A DNA stretch of 64,000 bases from positions 310,001-374,000 of the forward strand of contig CAWFUH010000002.1 in NCBI GenBank assembly GCA_963818855.1, written 5' to 3'. The notes below the pieces were generated by a model. The model was not told where the DNA came from. It did not search any database and saw only the letters and a list, made by a program, of their open reading frames with translations. This document shows positions 8,236-17,022 of the stretch, piece by piece. Numbering within the stretch: position 1 is the first letter of the stretch; the number at the start of each line of letters is the position of its first letter. The translations under genes and the position numbers were made by a program. Source of the DNA: Bog-159 sp963818855. GTDB taxonomy: Bacteria; Acidobacteriota; Terriglobia; Bryobacterales; Bryobacteraceae.

Positions 8236-8828
8236 AGAACAACGAAACCGGCGAGTTCGAACTGGTGCTGGGCAACCGGCAACTGTTGAGCGGATTTTTC
8301 GTAGTGGTGATCCTGTTCGCGGTGTTTTTCGTGATGGGGTACATCGTGGGGCGCAATTCCGCACCCACGACGCAGCTGGCGGCGAGTCACGATCAAAACT
8401 CGGCGCCGGGCGGGCGGCCGCAGGCGGCTTCGGGGACTGCTCCGGCGACGCAGAATCCGCCAGCGGCTGCCGAGGAGCCGGCCAAGAAGGAAGAGGCCGG
8501 CGGCACCGCGGCAGCCCAGCCGCCCGCCACGCAGCCGGCACAGCCGACGGAGACGAAGCCGGTGTCGCCCGCTCCGGCTACTCCCGCCGCAGCCGCTGCA
8601 GTCGAACCGGCGCCTGGTGAGATCTACCTGCAAGTGACATCCGTCAAGCCGGACGTAGCCGACACGGTCGTGCGCGGGTTGAAGGACAAAGGCTTCCCGG
8701 CGGTGCTCGCTCCGGGTGTGCCGGGCCAGACGCGCGTGTTGGTGGGGCCTTACACCGATCGCGCCAAACTCGGACAGGCCAAAGCGGAACTGGAGCGTTT
8801 GGGATTCTCCCCATTTGTGAAAAGATAA
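8232..8828 (+). CDS. SPOR domain membrane protein
   Basis: 198 aa with a bitopic layout: a cytoplasmic N-terminus, one membrane segment (residues ~17-42), a long Ala/Pro/Glu-rich periplasmic linker (~45-130) and a C-terminal SPOR domain (IYLQVTSVKPDVADTVVRGL ... GPYTDRAKLGQAKAELE). SPOR domains bind denuded peptidoglycan glycans at division sites, so a role at the septum or in cell-wall attachment is likely. It lies between the slipin and lipA genes in one operon, with overlap upstream and a 5-nt gap downstream. Confidence 0.8.
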   Translation: MKNNETGEFELVLGNRQLLSGFFVVVILFAVFFVMGYIVGRNSAPTTQLAASHDQNSAPGGRPQAASGTAPATQNPPAAAEEPAKKEEAGGTAAAQPPATQPAQPTETKPVSPAPATPAAAAAVEPAPGEIYLQVTSVKPDVADTVVRGLKDKGFPAVLAPGVPGQTRVLVGPYTDRAKLGQAKAELERLGFSPFVKR

Positions 8829-8833
8829 ATAAC

Positions 8834-9754
8834 GTGAGCGATACGTTAGTGCGCATCGGTGGAATAATTGGCCGCCCGGCGCGCCTGCCCGAGTGGGCCC
8901 GCAAGAGCGCTACGCACTATGAAGCGCTGCACCGCCTGAAAACCGGCTTCCGCGAACTGAATCTGCACACGGTCTGCGAATCCGCGCGCTGCCCGAATAT
9001 CCATGAATGCTTCGCGCGCGGTGCGGCCACTTTCATGATTCTGGGCAACCTGTGCACGCGGGGCTGCGGATTCTGTTCCGTGCCCAAAGGATCGCCCGCG
9101 CGGCAGGATATGCAACTCGATCCGGCGGAGCCTGCCAATGTGGCGCGCATGGCCGCCAGCATGCAGCTGCAATATGTGGTGATCACCAGCGTAAATCGCG
9201 ACGATTTGCGCGATGGCGGATCCGCGCATTTTGCCGAAACGGTGCGCGCGGTACGCGAGGCTTTGCCGGACGCGCGCGTGGAAGTGCTGACGCCCGATTT
9301 TTGCGGAGACCTGCAGGCCGTGGCGCGTGTGCTGGATGCCGGGCCGCACGTGTTCAATCACAACATCGAAACCGTGCCGCGCCTGTACAGCCGTGTGCGT
9401 CCGCAGGCCAATTATCAACAATCGCTCGATGTGCTGGATTTCGCGCGCCGCTACCGTCCGGCGATCCTTACGAAATCCGGCCTGATGGCGGGCCTGGGCG
9501 AGACCGAAGCGGAGGTGCAGGCGGTGCTGCGCGATCTGCGGGCCGTGGACACGGCGGTGGCGACGATCGGGCAGTACTTGCGTCCCACGCGCCGCAACCT
9601 GCCGGTGGCGGCGTATATCGAGCCGCGGCAATTCGATGCGTATCGCGATTATGGCCTCGCGATCGGTTTCCGAATGGTGTTCAGCGGCCCACTGGTGCGT
9701 AGTTCGTACATGGCGGATCGGGTGAGCAACGAAGCACGGCGGTCCCCAAATTGA
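8834..9754 (+). CDS. lipA: Lipoyl synthase
   Basis: Radical SAM enzyme inserting two sulfurs into protein-bound octanoyl groups to make lipoyl cofactors of pyruvate and 2-oxoglutarate dehydrogenases. At 306 aa it has both cluster motifs: CESARCPNIHEC for the auxiliary sacrificial 4Fe-4S cluster and CTRGCGFC for the SAM cluster; the conserved C-terminal RSSY is present (VRSSYMAD). GTG start at 8834. The next gene, lnt, starts inside its stop (TTGA overlap). No lipB is seen nearby. Confidence 0.95.
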   Translation: MSDTLVRIGGIIGRPARLPEWARKSATHYEALHRLKTGFRELNLHTVCESARCPNIHECFARGAATFMILGNLCTRGCGFCSVPKGSPARQDMQLDPAEPANVARMAASMQLQYVVITSVNRDDLRDGGSAHFAETVRAVREALPDARVEVLTPDFCGDLQAVARVLDAGPHVFNHNIETVPRLYSRVRPQANYQQSLDVLDFARRYRPAILTKSGLMAGLGETEAEVQAVLRDLRAVDTAVATIGQYLRPTRRNLPVAAYIEPRQFDAYRDYGLAIGFRMVFSGPLVRSSYMADRVSNEARRSPN

Positions 9755-11202
9755 AATATCTCGGGGCGCTCGTCACCGCCATCCTGCTGGTGCTGGCGTT
9801 TCCGACCTTCAATTTCGTCTGGTGCGCGCCGGTGGCGCTGGCGCCGCTGCTGATCGCCGTGGCCGTCGAGCCGCGCCCGTGGCGCAGATTTCTGCTGGGA
9901 CACCTGGCAGGGGTGGTTTATTGGTTCGGCGTCTGTTATTGGATTGAAGCGGTGCTGGCCAACTACGGGGGGCTGAACATGCCGCTGGCGTGGCTGGCGC
10001 TTTTGCTCTTCTGCCTCATCAAGGCGCTGCACATGGGCGTATTCGCGCTGCTGGCCGGCATGCTGATGCGCAAGTGGTGGGCGGTGCCGGCGGTGGCGGC
10101 GCTGTGGGTGGCGATCGAGGCCACCCACGGAATGCTGGGGTTCGCGTGGCTCGCGTTGGGCAACGCAGGCATCGACATGGGACTGCCGATGCGCCTGGCA
10201 CCCATCACCAGCGTGTACGGTCTGTCGTTCGTCTTTATGATGATGGCCACGGCGCTGGCGCTGGCTGCGCTGCGGCGTCCGCGCGTGGAACTGATGTGGC
10301 TGCTACTGCTGCCATTTTTGATCTTCCTGCCGGCGCTGCCCGATGCGCGGCGCGGGCGGGAGACGGCCGTGCTGGTGCAGCCGAACATATCCGAAGATAC
10401 CCAGTGGACGCCCGAATCGGTGGACCGCATGCAGCGTAATCTGGCGGCGCTTTCGCTGCGGACGGCGATGACGGGCGGAACGGAGCATCCCGCGCTGATC
10501 GTTTGGCCGGAGGTGCCCGCGCCGCTCTATTACGATGCGGACCCGCGGTTCCGCGGCTATGTGGAGGATCTGGCGCGCGCCGCCGATACGTATCTTCTGC
10601 TGGGGGTGGTGGCCCATACGCCGCAAGGCGCGCCGCTGAATTCGGCCATATTGGTTGCGCCGGATGGGCGGCTGGTGACGCGCTATGACAAGGTCAACCT
10701 GGTGCCTTTCGGCGAGTTCGTGCCCTGGCCGTTCGATTTCGTCAAGCGCATTACCACGGAAGTCGGCGATTTCACACCTGGCAAGCAGGTGGTGGTTTCG
10801 CCCATCGGCGGCCATAAATTGGGTGTCTTCATTTGTTATGAATCGGTGTTCCCCAACTTCGTGCGGCGTTTCGCGGCAGGGGGCGCCGGGGTGTTGTTCA
10901 ACATCTCGAACGACGGCTACTTCGGCAGGAGCAACGCGCGCTGGCAGCATCTGGAGATTGTGCGCATGCGGGCGGCGGAGAACCGGCGCTGGATTTTGCG
11001 ATCGACGAACGATGGCATTACCGGGACGATCGATCCGGCGGGACGCATCCGCGGCACTTTGCCGCTTTATATGGAGGGGGCTTCGCGCACGGGGTTTTCG
11101 TATATTGACGAGCGCACTATTTATACGCGCTACGGCGATTGGTTTCCGATTCTGTGTGGGGTGGTGTCGTTGGGGCTGCTGATGATTGGTTTGCGACGTT
11201 AA
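9751..11202 (+). CDS. lnt: Apolipoprotein N-acyltransferase
   Basis: Adds the third acyl chain to the N-terminal cysteine of lipoproteins in the inner membrane. 483 aa: N-terminal membrane half (about six segments to residue ~205) and a periplasmic carbon-nitrogen-hydrolase domain with the catalytic triad Glu254 (WPEVPAP), Lys314 (YDKVNLVPFGEF) and Cys362 (ICYES). TTG start at 9751 overlapping the lipA stop by 4 nt. Its presence fits a diderm organism with abundant lipoproteins, several of which are encoded in this window. Last gene of the nfeD-to-lnt operon. Confidence 0.92.
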   Translation: MKYLGALVTAILLVLAFPTFNFVWCAPVALAPLLIAVAVEPRPWRRFLLGHLAGVVYWFGVCYWIEAVLANYGGLNMPLAWLALLLFCLIKALHMGVFALLAGMLMRKWWAVPAVAALWVAIEATHGMLGFAWLALGNAGIDMGLPMRLAPITSVYGLSFVFMMMATALALAALRRPRVELMWLLLLPFLIFLPALPDARRGRETAVLVQPNISEDTQWTPESVDRMQRNLAALSLRTAMTGGTEHPALIVWPEVPAPLYYDADPRFRGYVEDLARAADTYLLLGVVAHTPQGAPLNSAILVAPDGRLVTRYDKVNLVPFGEFVPWPFDFVKRITTEVGDFTPGKQVVVSPIGGHKLGVFICYESVFPNFVRRFAAGGAGVLFNISNDGYFGRSNARWQHLEIVRMRAAENRRWILRSTNDGITGTIDPAGRIRGTLPLYMEGASRTGFSYIDERTIYTRYGDWFPILCGVVSLGLLMIGLRR

Positions 11203-11355
11203 GCTACTCCTCGAACGGCATCATCAATATCATTTGCGTGACTGGCATTCAACCAGAATTCTCTGGGTAACAACGCCAATCCAAAACCATTTATCTGGAC
11301 GGCTCGCGCACCAATATTCTGGGAAAGGTAAACCGCGCTCGCACAGGCCTACGCA

Positions 11356-11775
11356 ATGTCGCTAAAGATTCGCTTCACAAACAAGATGGATTACGAGCCA
11401 GATCTCGCGCTAGGCGAGATTACGCTGGACGACTTCGTCGAGACGTTTGAAACACCCCTGACATTCTGGAAGGCAGACCGTTACGAACGCCAGTGGCGAG
11501 AAGACATTGACCGATTGTTGAAGGGAGCCCTGAGGTCATGCCTAATTACATCGATGCTTGACCCCAGATCCGAGGTGTTTGGGGTCTGGTGGAAGCTCTA
11601 CCGTGAAGGGGACCACGTCGTCGTGCAGAACCAATTGCTCCTGACAGAAGTACTCGGCGGAGACTTGGACCCAGATGAGCCGTACCGCTCCATCCCGGAA
11701 CGGCTACCGTTTAACGCCGAGGGAGCACTGGTATCCGAATGGCTTCTTGAATTCAGCGAAATCGGAGCTCTCTGA
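11356..11775 (+). CDS. Small protein resembling contact-dependent inhibition immunity proteins
   Basis: 139 aa, soluble, acidic, no signal peptide. The pattern ITLDDFVETFETPLTFW followed by YERQWREDIDRLL, then a Ser-Cys-Leu-Ile-Thr-Ser strand and a Trp-rich strand (VFGVWWKLYR), resembles the CdiI-type immunity family I recall from CDI loci; this is from memory, not a search. No CdiA toxin or secretion gene is nearby, so it would be an orphan immunity gene. The neighbouring stretch 11203-11355 holds no gene. Third-position GC looks lower than in the core operons to the left, fitting an accessory gene. Confidence 0.5.
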   Translation: MSLKIRFTNKMDYEPDLALGEITLDDFVETFETPLTFWKADRYERQWREDIDRLLKGALRSCLITSMLDPRSEVFGVWWKLYREGDHVVVQNQLLLTEVLGGDLDPDEPYRSIPERLPFNAEGALVSEWLLEFSEIGAL

Positions 11776-11862
11776 AACCCGTACGGGCGCGTTAAAGGCC
11801 AATCTGCCTAGCGCACTACACTCTAGGGTGCCCCAAAGTCCGGTCAGTCGGATCGCCTGTCA

Positions 11863-12498
11863 TCACTGAATCGTCGGCTCGAAACCAGCGCCATTCGGGT
11901 CGGCCTCGGCCGTTCCCGACCGCAGATCCCACTCCGCAGCCAGAACGTCAGCGGTCGAGTCCAGTAGCTCCAGCAGAGCGTCCAGCCTTCGTGCAAACTT
12001 CCGCAAGTCGAAAGAATCCCGAGCTTCGGTTTCGCCGGGAAAGCGGAACACGTACTGGCCGGGATCAACTTCGTTGACGCTCTCAATGATCGCTTTAAAA
12101 TCGTCCAGGTTCTCAATGCCCTGGCACTTGAATTCCTGTTGCCACCCCAACGCTGTCACAATCTGGCACACGAACTGCGCCAGCCAGGACACCGAGTGCG
12201 TCTTGCCAATCGAGATCCGGTCGGGCCTGGTCCGCAGAAAATTGCCGCCTTCAGCGAGAACAATCGCCTTTAGGTAAAGCTCTAAGGCGTGGCGGTACAT
12301 GAAGACGACCGGACCGGCTGCGAGGGGGGTATACGGGCCGGAATGGAGGTCGGTCGCTTCCGCCAGATTCTTCGCAGCCGCATGAAAGGAGCGGGCGAAG
12401 AGCCACAAATCCTGCTCCGGGATGTTGCGCCGACCCAGCGTTTTATTGCGTAACGCGGGATTTGGCGCGGAATGACGACGACGGCTCCGCTTCTGCAT
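11863..12498 (-). CDS. Hypothetical protein, HEPN-like helical fold
   Basis: 211 aa, mostly helical, basic N-terminus (MQKRSRRRHS). The central segment VFMYRHALELYLKAIVL resembles the membrane-nucleotide-binding-like HEPN helical proteins often found in defence or toxin contexts, and it is followed by a KTHS motif. Catalytic assignment is not possible. No antitoxin-like nucleotidyltransferase is adjacent. It converges on the immunity-like gene. An accessory function is the best guess; the family is not recognised with certainty. Confidence 0.5.
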   Translation of the reverse strand: MQKRSRRRHSAPNPALRNKTLGRRNIPEQDLWLFARSFHAAAKNLAEATDLHSGPYTPLAAGPVVFMYRHALELYLKAIVLAEGGNFLRTRPDRISIGKTHSVSWLAQFVCQIVTALGWQQEFKCQGIENLDDFKAIIESVNEVDPGQYVFRFPGETEARDSFDLRKFARRLDALLELLDSTADVLAAEWDLRSGTAEADPNGAGFEPTIQ

Positions 12499-12708
12499 GC
12501 CTATTTCAGTTTAGTGCCAACGCTGCGAGCCGTCACTACCTTTACTAAACCTCAAATAGCGAGACGGCCCACCCAGTGTGTGCCGTGTTCGTGGCAGGTT
12601 GGCTACAAGGCAGCATGAGTACGATGATTATCGTGTCACACCGCCTGGCGCGAACTGCCGGCCGCGTGATTGCCGGTGCCTCAGGGCTGAAAAGTAGAGC
12701 AATCCGAG

Positions 12709-13266
12709 TTACGAACCCTCTACCCGCAGGTTATTCGTCACGGAAAAAACGTTCGGCACGCCATTAGCCCGCAGGTTACACAAGTTCTTATCCATCTCGT
12801 TGGCCACTACGCCCTCCAAGGTGACGTGGCCGTTTTCGACGATGATGTGAATCGAAGGCACGGCGCGGAAGCCATAGCGCGTGGATAACGCGGGATCGCC
12901 GTAAATCGCGCGGTAGACGGCCCGGCGGATCTGGTCATCCATAGGCGAGAGCGGCAATACTTTGATCTCGTTGGTCACTTGGGTAACGCCTTCGATGCGC
13001 TTCACGACGTTTTCGGCATCCGATTTCAATGTGGGACGCACAACCGCGCCCAGCAGCGTAACAGTGCTGCCCTCGACGCGAAAGGCGAGGTCGTCGAAGA
13101 CGCCGTAGTAGGGCAGCATTACGAGTTGATGGCGCACCTGTTGCGCGATATGGCTCTCGTTGGGACTGCCCGCCACGAACGCGTCATCATGCTGTTTCTG
13201 CGCAGCCCGTCCCGTGGCGATGACGAGGCATCCCGCTAGAATCAACCGGCTTACTCGACCTGACAT
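12709..13266 (-). CDS. Exported protein with two BON domains
   Basis: 185 aa: N-terminal signal (LILAGCLVIATGRA), then two BON modules, residues ~38-105 (IAQQVRHQLVMLPYYGVFDDLAF ending EGVTQVTNEIKVLP in separate stretches) and ~108-182 (DQIRRAVYRAIY ... VTLEGVVANEMDKNL). BON domains, as in OsmY, are thought to bind phospholipid or attach to membranes under stress. A good ribosome site, GAGGAGGA, precedes the ATG. Stands alone; the 210 nt downstream (12499-12708) hold nothing recognisable. Confidence 0.8.
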   Translation of the reverse strand: MSGRVSRLILAGCLVIATGRAAQKQHDDAFVAGSPNESHIAQQVRHQLVMLPYYGVFDDLAFRVEGSTVTLLGAVVRPTLKSDAENVVKRIEGVTQVTNEIKVLPLSPMDDQIRRAVYRAIYGDPALSTRYGFRAVPSIHIIVENGHVTLEGVVANEMDKNLCNLRANGVPNVFSVTNNLRVEGS

Positions 13267-13354
13267 ACATCCTCCTCTAAGTCCAGTGTAAGTGGACGGC
13301 CGTGTTCGGGGTTAGCGGTAACATCAAGGTGGATCGTCGGGTTTGTGAGGTTTT

Positions 13355-14248
13355 TCACCGAATCGTTGCCAGCCACTCGCGCGCCACCGCAGCGACCGGC
13401 TGATGCGCACCATCCACTTTGTGATTCATGTCACGCATAGCTGCGGCCGTAATCTTGCCCGCGAGTTGGTTGAGCGCCGCGCGGAGGCCCGGATGGGCTT
13501 GCAGACTTTCGGAGCGCACGATGACTGCGGCCTGGTACGGCGGAAAATAGTGCCGGTCGTCGCGCAGGACCTGTACGTCCAGCACGGACAGCATGCCGTC
13601 GGTGGCATTCGCCGCGGCCATATCCACCTGCTTCTGTTCGAGTGCGCTGTAGAGCAGTCCCAGATCCATGCTCTTGGGGGCGCCGGCCAGAGGCAAATGG
13701 TAGGTGCGGAGCAAGCCGGCTAAGCCGTCGGGACGCTGTAAGAATTCGTAACCCACGCCGAGCGTCCAGCCTTGTTTGCGGCGGGCGGCGTCGGAGAGTG
13801 TGGCGATTCCCTCCGCGCGCGCCTGGGGACCGCGTACCACCATGGCGAACGTGTTGTCGAAGCCGAGGGGATCCAGCCACTCGAGTCCCCAGCGCCTCCG
13901 GTACTCCGTGCGCACGGTTTCCAGCACGGCGGCTGGGTCGGACGAAGGGGGGAGTTTCAGCACCGCGGTGAGGGCAGTGCCGGTGTATTCGGGGTACATG
14001 TCGATCTCGCCGTTACGCAAGGCCTGCTGCGCCAGGAGCGTGCCGCCCAAATCCAGTTTGCGGGCTACCTTAACGTGGAGGCTGCGTTCCAATTGTTGGG
14101 CGACGATCTCGCCCAGGATGATCTGCTCGGTGAAGTTCTTGGAGCCGACGGTCAGCGGGTGGGTGCGCGAACAGCCTAGCGCGGGTAAAATGAGCAGGGC
14201 GCAGGCCGCGATGTATGCGAAGGAAGGCCTCTTCGGCGGAACATTCAT
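13355..14248 (-). CDS. Glycine betaine/choline-type ABC transporter substrate-binding lipoprotein
   Basis: 297 aa, OsmF/OpuCC/ProX-like periplasmic binding protein. Signal with lipobox-like ALGC, then VGSKNFTEQIILGEI, the family's opening motif, and EIDMYPEYTGTALTAVL and GFDNTFAMVVRG from the ligand cleft. Ligands are quaternary ammonium osmoprotectants. No permease or ATPase is adjacent, which is unusual. Start at ATG 14248: a TAGAAT hexamer sits 7 nt upstream, implying a leaderless transcript; the in-frame extension of 87 codons upstream crosses a palindromic repeat and is rejected. Confidence 0.8.
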   Translation of the reverse strand: MNVPPKRPSFAYIAACALLILPALGCSRTHPLTVGSKNFTEQIILGEIVAQQLERSLHVKVARKLDLGGTLLAQQALRNGEIDMYPEYTGTALTAVLKLPPSSDPAAVLETVRTEYRRRWGLEWLDPLGFDNTFAMVVRGPQARAEGIATLSDAARRKQGWTLGVGYEFLQRPDGLAGLLRTYHLPLAGAPKSMDLGLLYSALEQKQVDMAAANATDGMLSVLDVQVLRDDRHYFPPYQAAVIVRSESLQAHPGLRAALNQLAGKITAAAMRDMNHKVDGAHQPVAAVAREWLATIR

Positions 14249-14255
14249 CGCTACG

Positions 14256-14261
14256 ATTCTA
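14256..14261 (-). promoter_or_regulatory. -10 hexamer of a likely leaderless transcript
   Basis: TAGAAT on the minus strand ends 7 nt before the ATG at 14248; no ribosome site is present between. This geometry places the transcription start at the initiation codon. Confidence 0.45.
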
Positions 14262-14295
14262 CACAAATCGCGGCCGCAACAATGGGTTCGCTGTA

Positions 14296-14330
14296 GCGGG
14301 GCTGAAGCCCCGCGCCGGCTAAAGCCCGCC
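14296..14330 (-). repeat. 35-bp double-hairpin palindromic repeat, copy A
   Basis: Two adjacent inverted repeats: GCGGGGCTGAAGCCCCGC (14296-14313, 8-bp arms) and a smaller one built on GGCT/AGCC (14314-14330). Read on the minus strand it is identical to the copy at 24644-24678 and differs by one base from that at 20894-20928. Here it lies between two same-strand genes. Confidence 0.8.
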
Positions 14331-14370
14331 TTCCACGGGCCGCACACACTGGGAGAATTTGGAAGTCGGA

Positions 14371-15879
14371 TTATTGCGCGGCGGTCAGTTCTGCATCGGC
14401 CAACAGGGTGGGCGCCGCCGTGTACTGGCGCGCAACCTGCGGCGTCACTACATAGCGCATGGCCTGTTCGGCTATTTTGCGGAATTGCGGATCGCCGCTG
14501 GCGCGCCACACGGAGTTCGCAGCGCGAGCCAAGGCGACGTTTTCATCCCGTTCGGGATGCGGGCGGTAAGCGGCATCGGTGGCCGTGCGCGCGGTGACAT
14601 AGCCCGCGCCGGCGGTGTCAGGAAAATTGGCGGCGATGAACGCGAGGCCGTGCTCCGCACGTTCCAGCCACTTCCGATCCTGGGTTGCGGAGTAGAGGCT
14701 GAGAAACGCGCGGGTCATGGCCAGTGTGTCACCCAGGTACGGCCCGGCGGAGTCTGTCTCGTCGTGCCGGAATCCGCCGTCGCCCAGCGCACGGTGCGCC
14801 ATCACCCAGCGCGCCGCACGCTCCGCCTCAGCCAGACAGGCGGGGTCCGGAACCGCCTGAGACAACACCGTCAGCGCCGTGATGGCCCATCCGTTTTCGC
14901 GCGCGTAAATGTGCCGGTCGACGCGCGGCACACCCAGCCGGCGGCGGCCGGCGTCGTTCAATTTGAAGTACGCCGCGCTGTGCCGGCCATCGATCAAATC
15001 GGCGTCCTGGCTGGTGTAGAACGCGCCGTCGGGCGAGGTCAGGAAGGACTGCAGAAACCGGCGAATATCCCGGGCCGCCTGGAGATACTCGGGCTTATGG
15101 AATTGCTGCCAGGCCATGGCGTAGATGCGCAGATTTTCGGCCTGAAACTGCATGATTTTTTCAAAATGCGGATGCTTCCAATCGCCGTCGGTCGAATACT
15201 GATAAACGCCGCCCCACACCGGATCGATCAAGTTGAGCTGCGCAGTCAGCGTCTCGAGCGCCATCTTCTCGGCCTGCGCGTCACCCTGGCGGGCCAACAG
15301 CATGGCGTACTCTACGCCGTCCCAATCGAGAAACTTCTGATTGAATCCCCAACTGCCGTTTTTCGAATCGTAGCGGAGGCGGTAGTTGGCCGCGAGCTGC
15401 TCGCGCATCTCGGCGGGCAGCGTGGGACTGGACGCGAACTGGATCGGCTCTTCGGCGACGACGGACGGCCCCGGTGCGGGATCGGCGATGATGGCCCGCA
15501 GCATGGCAATCATCTCCCGCGGCGCGATGTAGCCTGCGCGCTTGACGATTTCGTGACCCGCGGGGTCGAATACGATGGTGGCCGGCCAGCCGTAATCCTC
15601 ATAGCGGCTGGAAAGATCCGGCCGGGAATCCTGGTCCACCTTCACCAGGACATACTTGGATTTCAATAGCGCCACCGCGGTGGGGTCTTGATACGTGGTG
15701 GCATCCATCACGTGGCACCAGTGGCACCAGACGGCTTCCAGATCGAGCAGGACGAAACGGTCTTCGCGTTTGGCGCGCGCGAAAACGTCGTCGGACCACT
15801 GGTTCCATTCGAGCGGTGGCGGCGGGGTGCCGGCCCAGGCGGAAACGGCCAGGAGCAGAGCGGGTAATAGCTGCCTCAT
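14371..15879 (-). CDS. Exported YyaL-like thioredoxin-fold protein (DUF255)
   Basis: 502 aa with a cleavable signal (RQLLPALLLAVSAWAG). The thioredoxin-like domain (residues ~20-140) carries CHWCH (in AVWCHWCHVMD) rather than CxxC-P, as in the spermatogenesis-associated/YyaL family. The rest is an alpha/alpha-toroid resembling six-hairpin glycosidases and N-acylglucosamine epimerases (WGGVYQYSTDGDW, ENGWAITALTVLSQ, AGAGYVTARTATD). Function in bacteria is not established; a redox-linked or carbohydrate-related role is inferred. A TAACAT hexamer 5 nt before the ATG suggests a leaderless start. Confidence 0.8.
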   Translation of the reverse strand: MRQLLPALLLAVSAWAGTPPPPLEWNQWSDDVFARAKREDRFVLLDLEAVWCHWCHVMDATTYQDPTAVALLKSKYVLVKVDQDSRPDLSSRYEDYGWPATIVFDPAGHEIVKRAGYIAPREMIAMLRAIIADPAPGPSVVAEEPIQFASSPTLPAEMREQLAANYRLRYDSKNGSWGFNQKFLDWDGVEYAMLLARQGDAQAEKMALETLTAQLNLIDPVWGGVYQYSTDGDWKHPHFEKIMQFQAENLRIYAMAWQQFHKPEYLQAARDIRRFLQSFLTSPDGAFYTSQDADLIDGRHSAAYFKLNDAGRRRLGVPRVDRHIYARENGWAITALTVLSQAVPDPACLAEAERAARWVMAHRALGDGGFRHDETDSAGPYLGDTLAMTRAFLSLYSATQDRKWLERAEHGLAFIAANFPDTAGAGYVTARTATDAAYRPHPERDENVALARAANSVWRASGDPQFRKIAEQAMRYVVTPQVARQYTAAPTLLADAELTAAQ

Positions 15880-15884
15880 AACCT

Positions 15885-15890
15885 ATGTTA
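15885..15890 (-). promoter_or_regulatory. -10 hexamer close to the YyaL-like start codon
   Basis: TAACAT on the minus strand, 5 nt before the ATG at 15879; no ribosome site. Candidate leaderless start; weaker than the TATAAT/TACAAT examples. Confidence 0.3.
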
Positions 15891-15917
15891 CGGGCAGCGG
15901 TAACGACTTGGATTGCT

Positions 15918-16220
15918 TTACCGGCGCATCCAGTGGCCGCGTACGAAGCGGTAGTGGCGGCCATTCGGGACCCAGTGGGCGGGGACCCAACGCGCACCGG
16001 GCCTTGGCGCCCGCAGCCAGCTTCCAGGGACCCAGCCCCAGCTTCCACCACGCCAATCCCAGTACCCGTCGGCCCACACAAAGCCTGGCCCGGGTGCCAC
16101 GCCCACAACTCCGTAGCGTGGGGGAGGCGGCGGCGCAGCGATATAGACGCCTCCGGAGCAAGCGCCGAGTACCAGCAGGGCGGGCGCGGCCAACCATGAC
16201 AACCTAAGTTTTCGGTTCAT
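15918..16220 (-). CDS. YXWGXW-repeat lipoprotein
   Basis: 100-aa lipoprotein: lipobox LGAC at residues ~18-21, a Pro-rich spacer (APPPPPRYG) and Trp/Tyr-rich repeats (WADGYWDWRGGSWGW, WVPAHWVPNGRHY, FVRGHW) of the YXWGXW family. Such proteins are cell-envelope proteins of unknown function in Proteobacteria and Acidobacteria. A strong ribosome site (GGGAGGT, 7 nt spacing) precedes the ATG. Lipid modification would require the Lnt encoded at 9751-11202. Confidence 0.75.
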   Translation of the reverse strand: MNRKLRLSWLAAPALLVLGACSGGVYIAAPPPPPRYGVVGVAPGPGFVWADGYWDWRGGSWGWVPGSWLRAPRPGARWVPAHWVPNGRHYRFVRGHWMRR

Positions 16221-16375
16221 TTGTGCACCTCCCTATCTCAAACGCACATATGGCGTACCGGGTTGCGGTGAAGGTGCCAAATTGAACGGGATTTAATGTC
16301 CACGGTCCGTTTGGCATGACCGTTTGCATTCGGCTTCCGCCGCGATAGATAATATCCGGAACACGGAGGCACCCT

Positions 16376-16993
16376 ATGACAAAACGCATTCTCCTGGCCG
16401 GATTGCTGGGCGGAATCGCCATGTACGTCTGGACGTCAGTGGCCCATCTCGCGCTACCTTTGGGCCAAGCTGGAATCAAAGAGATTCCGAACGAAACCGC
16501 GGTACTCAGCGCCCTGAGATCGTCGCTGGGCGAGAGTGCCGGCTTGTACTTCTTCCCCGGCACGGGACTCGGCCCGGATGCCACGGCGCAACAGAAGCAA
16601 GCCGCCATGCAGCAGCAGGAGCAGAGGGTGGCTACCGAACCGGGGGGCATCCTGATGTACAATCCTCCGGGGGCGCTGGCTTTCTCGCCCAGTAAGTTGA
16701 TCATCGAGTTTGTAAAGGAGCTGATCCAAGCGTTGCTGGTAGTAATTCTGCTGGCCCAGACCCGACTGGCGAGCTTTGCCGCGCGTCTTGGATTTGTGGT
16801 TATGGCAGGCGTGATGGTGGCTATCGGAACGAATGTGTCCTATTGGAACTGGTACGGCTTCCCAACGACATACACTCTCGCATACATTACGACAGAAATC
16901 GTGGGATTCGTTTGCGTCGGGCTGATCGCTGCCGCCATCATCAAGCCGGATCAAGCCGGCGCGATGAATGCGCCACCCCAGGCGAGGGGGTAA
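16376..16993 (+). CDS. Hypothetical four-helix membrane protein
   Basis: 205 aa: an N-terminal hydrophobic segment (ILLAGLLGGIAMYVW), an extracytoplasmic loop with EIPNETAVLSAL and a Gln-rich stretch (QQKQAAMQQQEQR), then about three membrane segments (IQALLVVILLAQ, LGFVVMAGVMVAIGT, IVGFVCVGLIAAAII). GGAGG precedes the ATG with good spacing. I recognise no family name; similar small membrane proteins are common in acidobacterial genomes. Function unknown. Confidence 0.6.
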   Translation: MTKRILLAGLLGGIAMYVWTSVAHLALPLGQAGIKEIPNETAVLSALRSSLGESAGLYFFPGTGLGPDATAQQKQAAMQQQEQRVATEPGGILMYNPPGALAFSPSKLIIEFVKELIQALLVVILLAQTRLASFAARLGFVVMAGVMVAIGTNVSYWNWYGFPTTYTLAYITTEIVGFVCVGLIAAAIIKPDQAGAMNAPPQARG

Positions 16994-17022
16994 GATAGTC
17001 TGTTCCAATTGGGGAGGATTCC

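Noticed and set aside
5679..11787. The palindrome CCCGTACGGG at 5679-5688 and again at 11778-11787, both just after genes
   Set aside because: Two 10-bp matches without shared flanks or context are too little to call a repeat or terminator family.
14249..14509. 87-codon N-terminal extension of the osmoprotectant-binding protein
   Set aside because: It overlaps the end of the YyaL-like gene, crosses a palindromic repeat, and destroys the lipoprotein signal; a -10 element lies just before the internal ATG.
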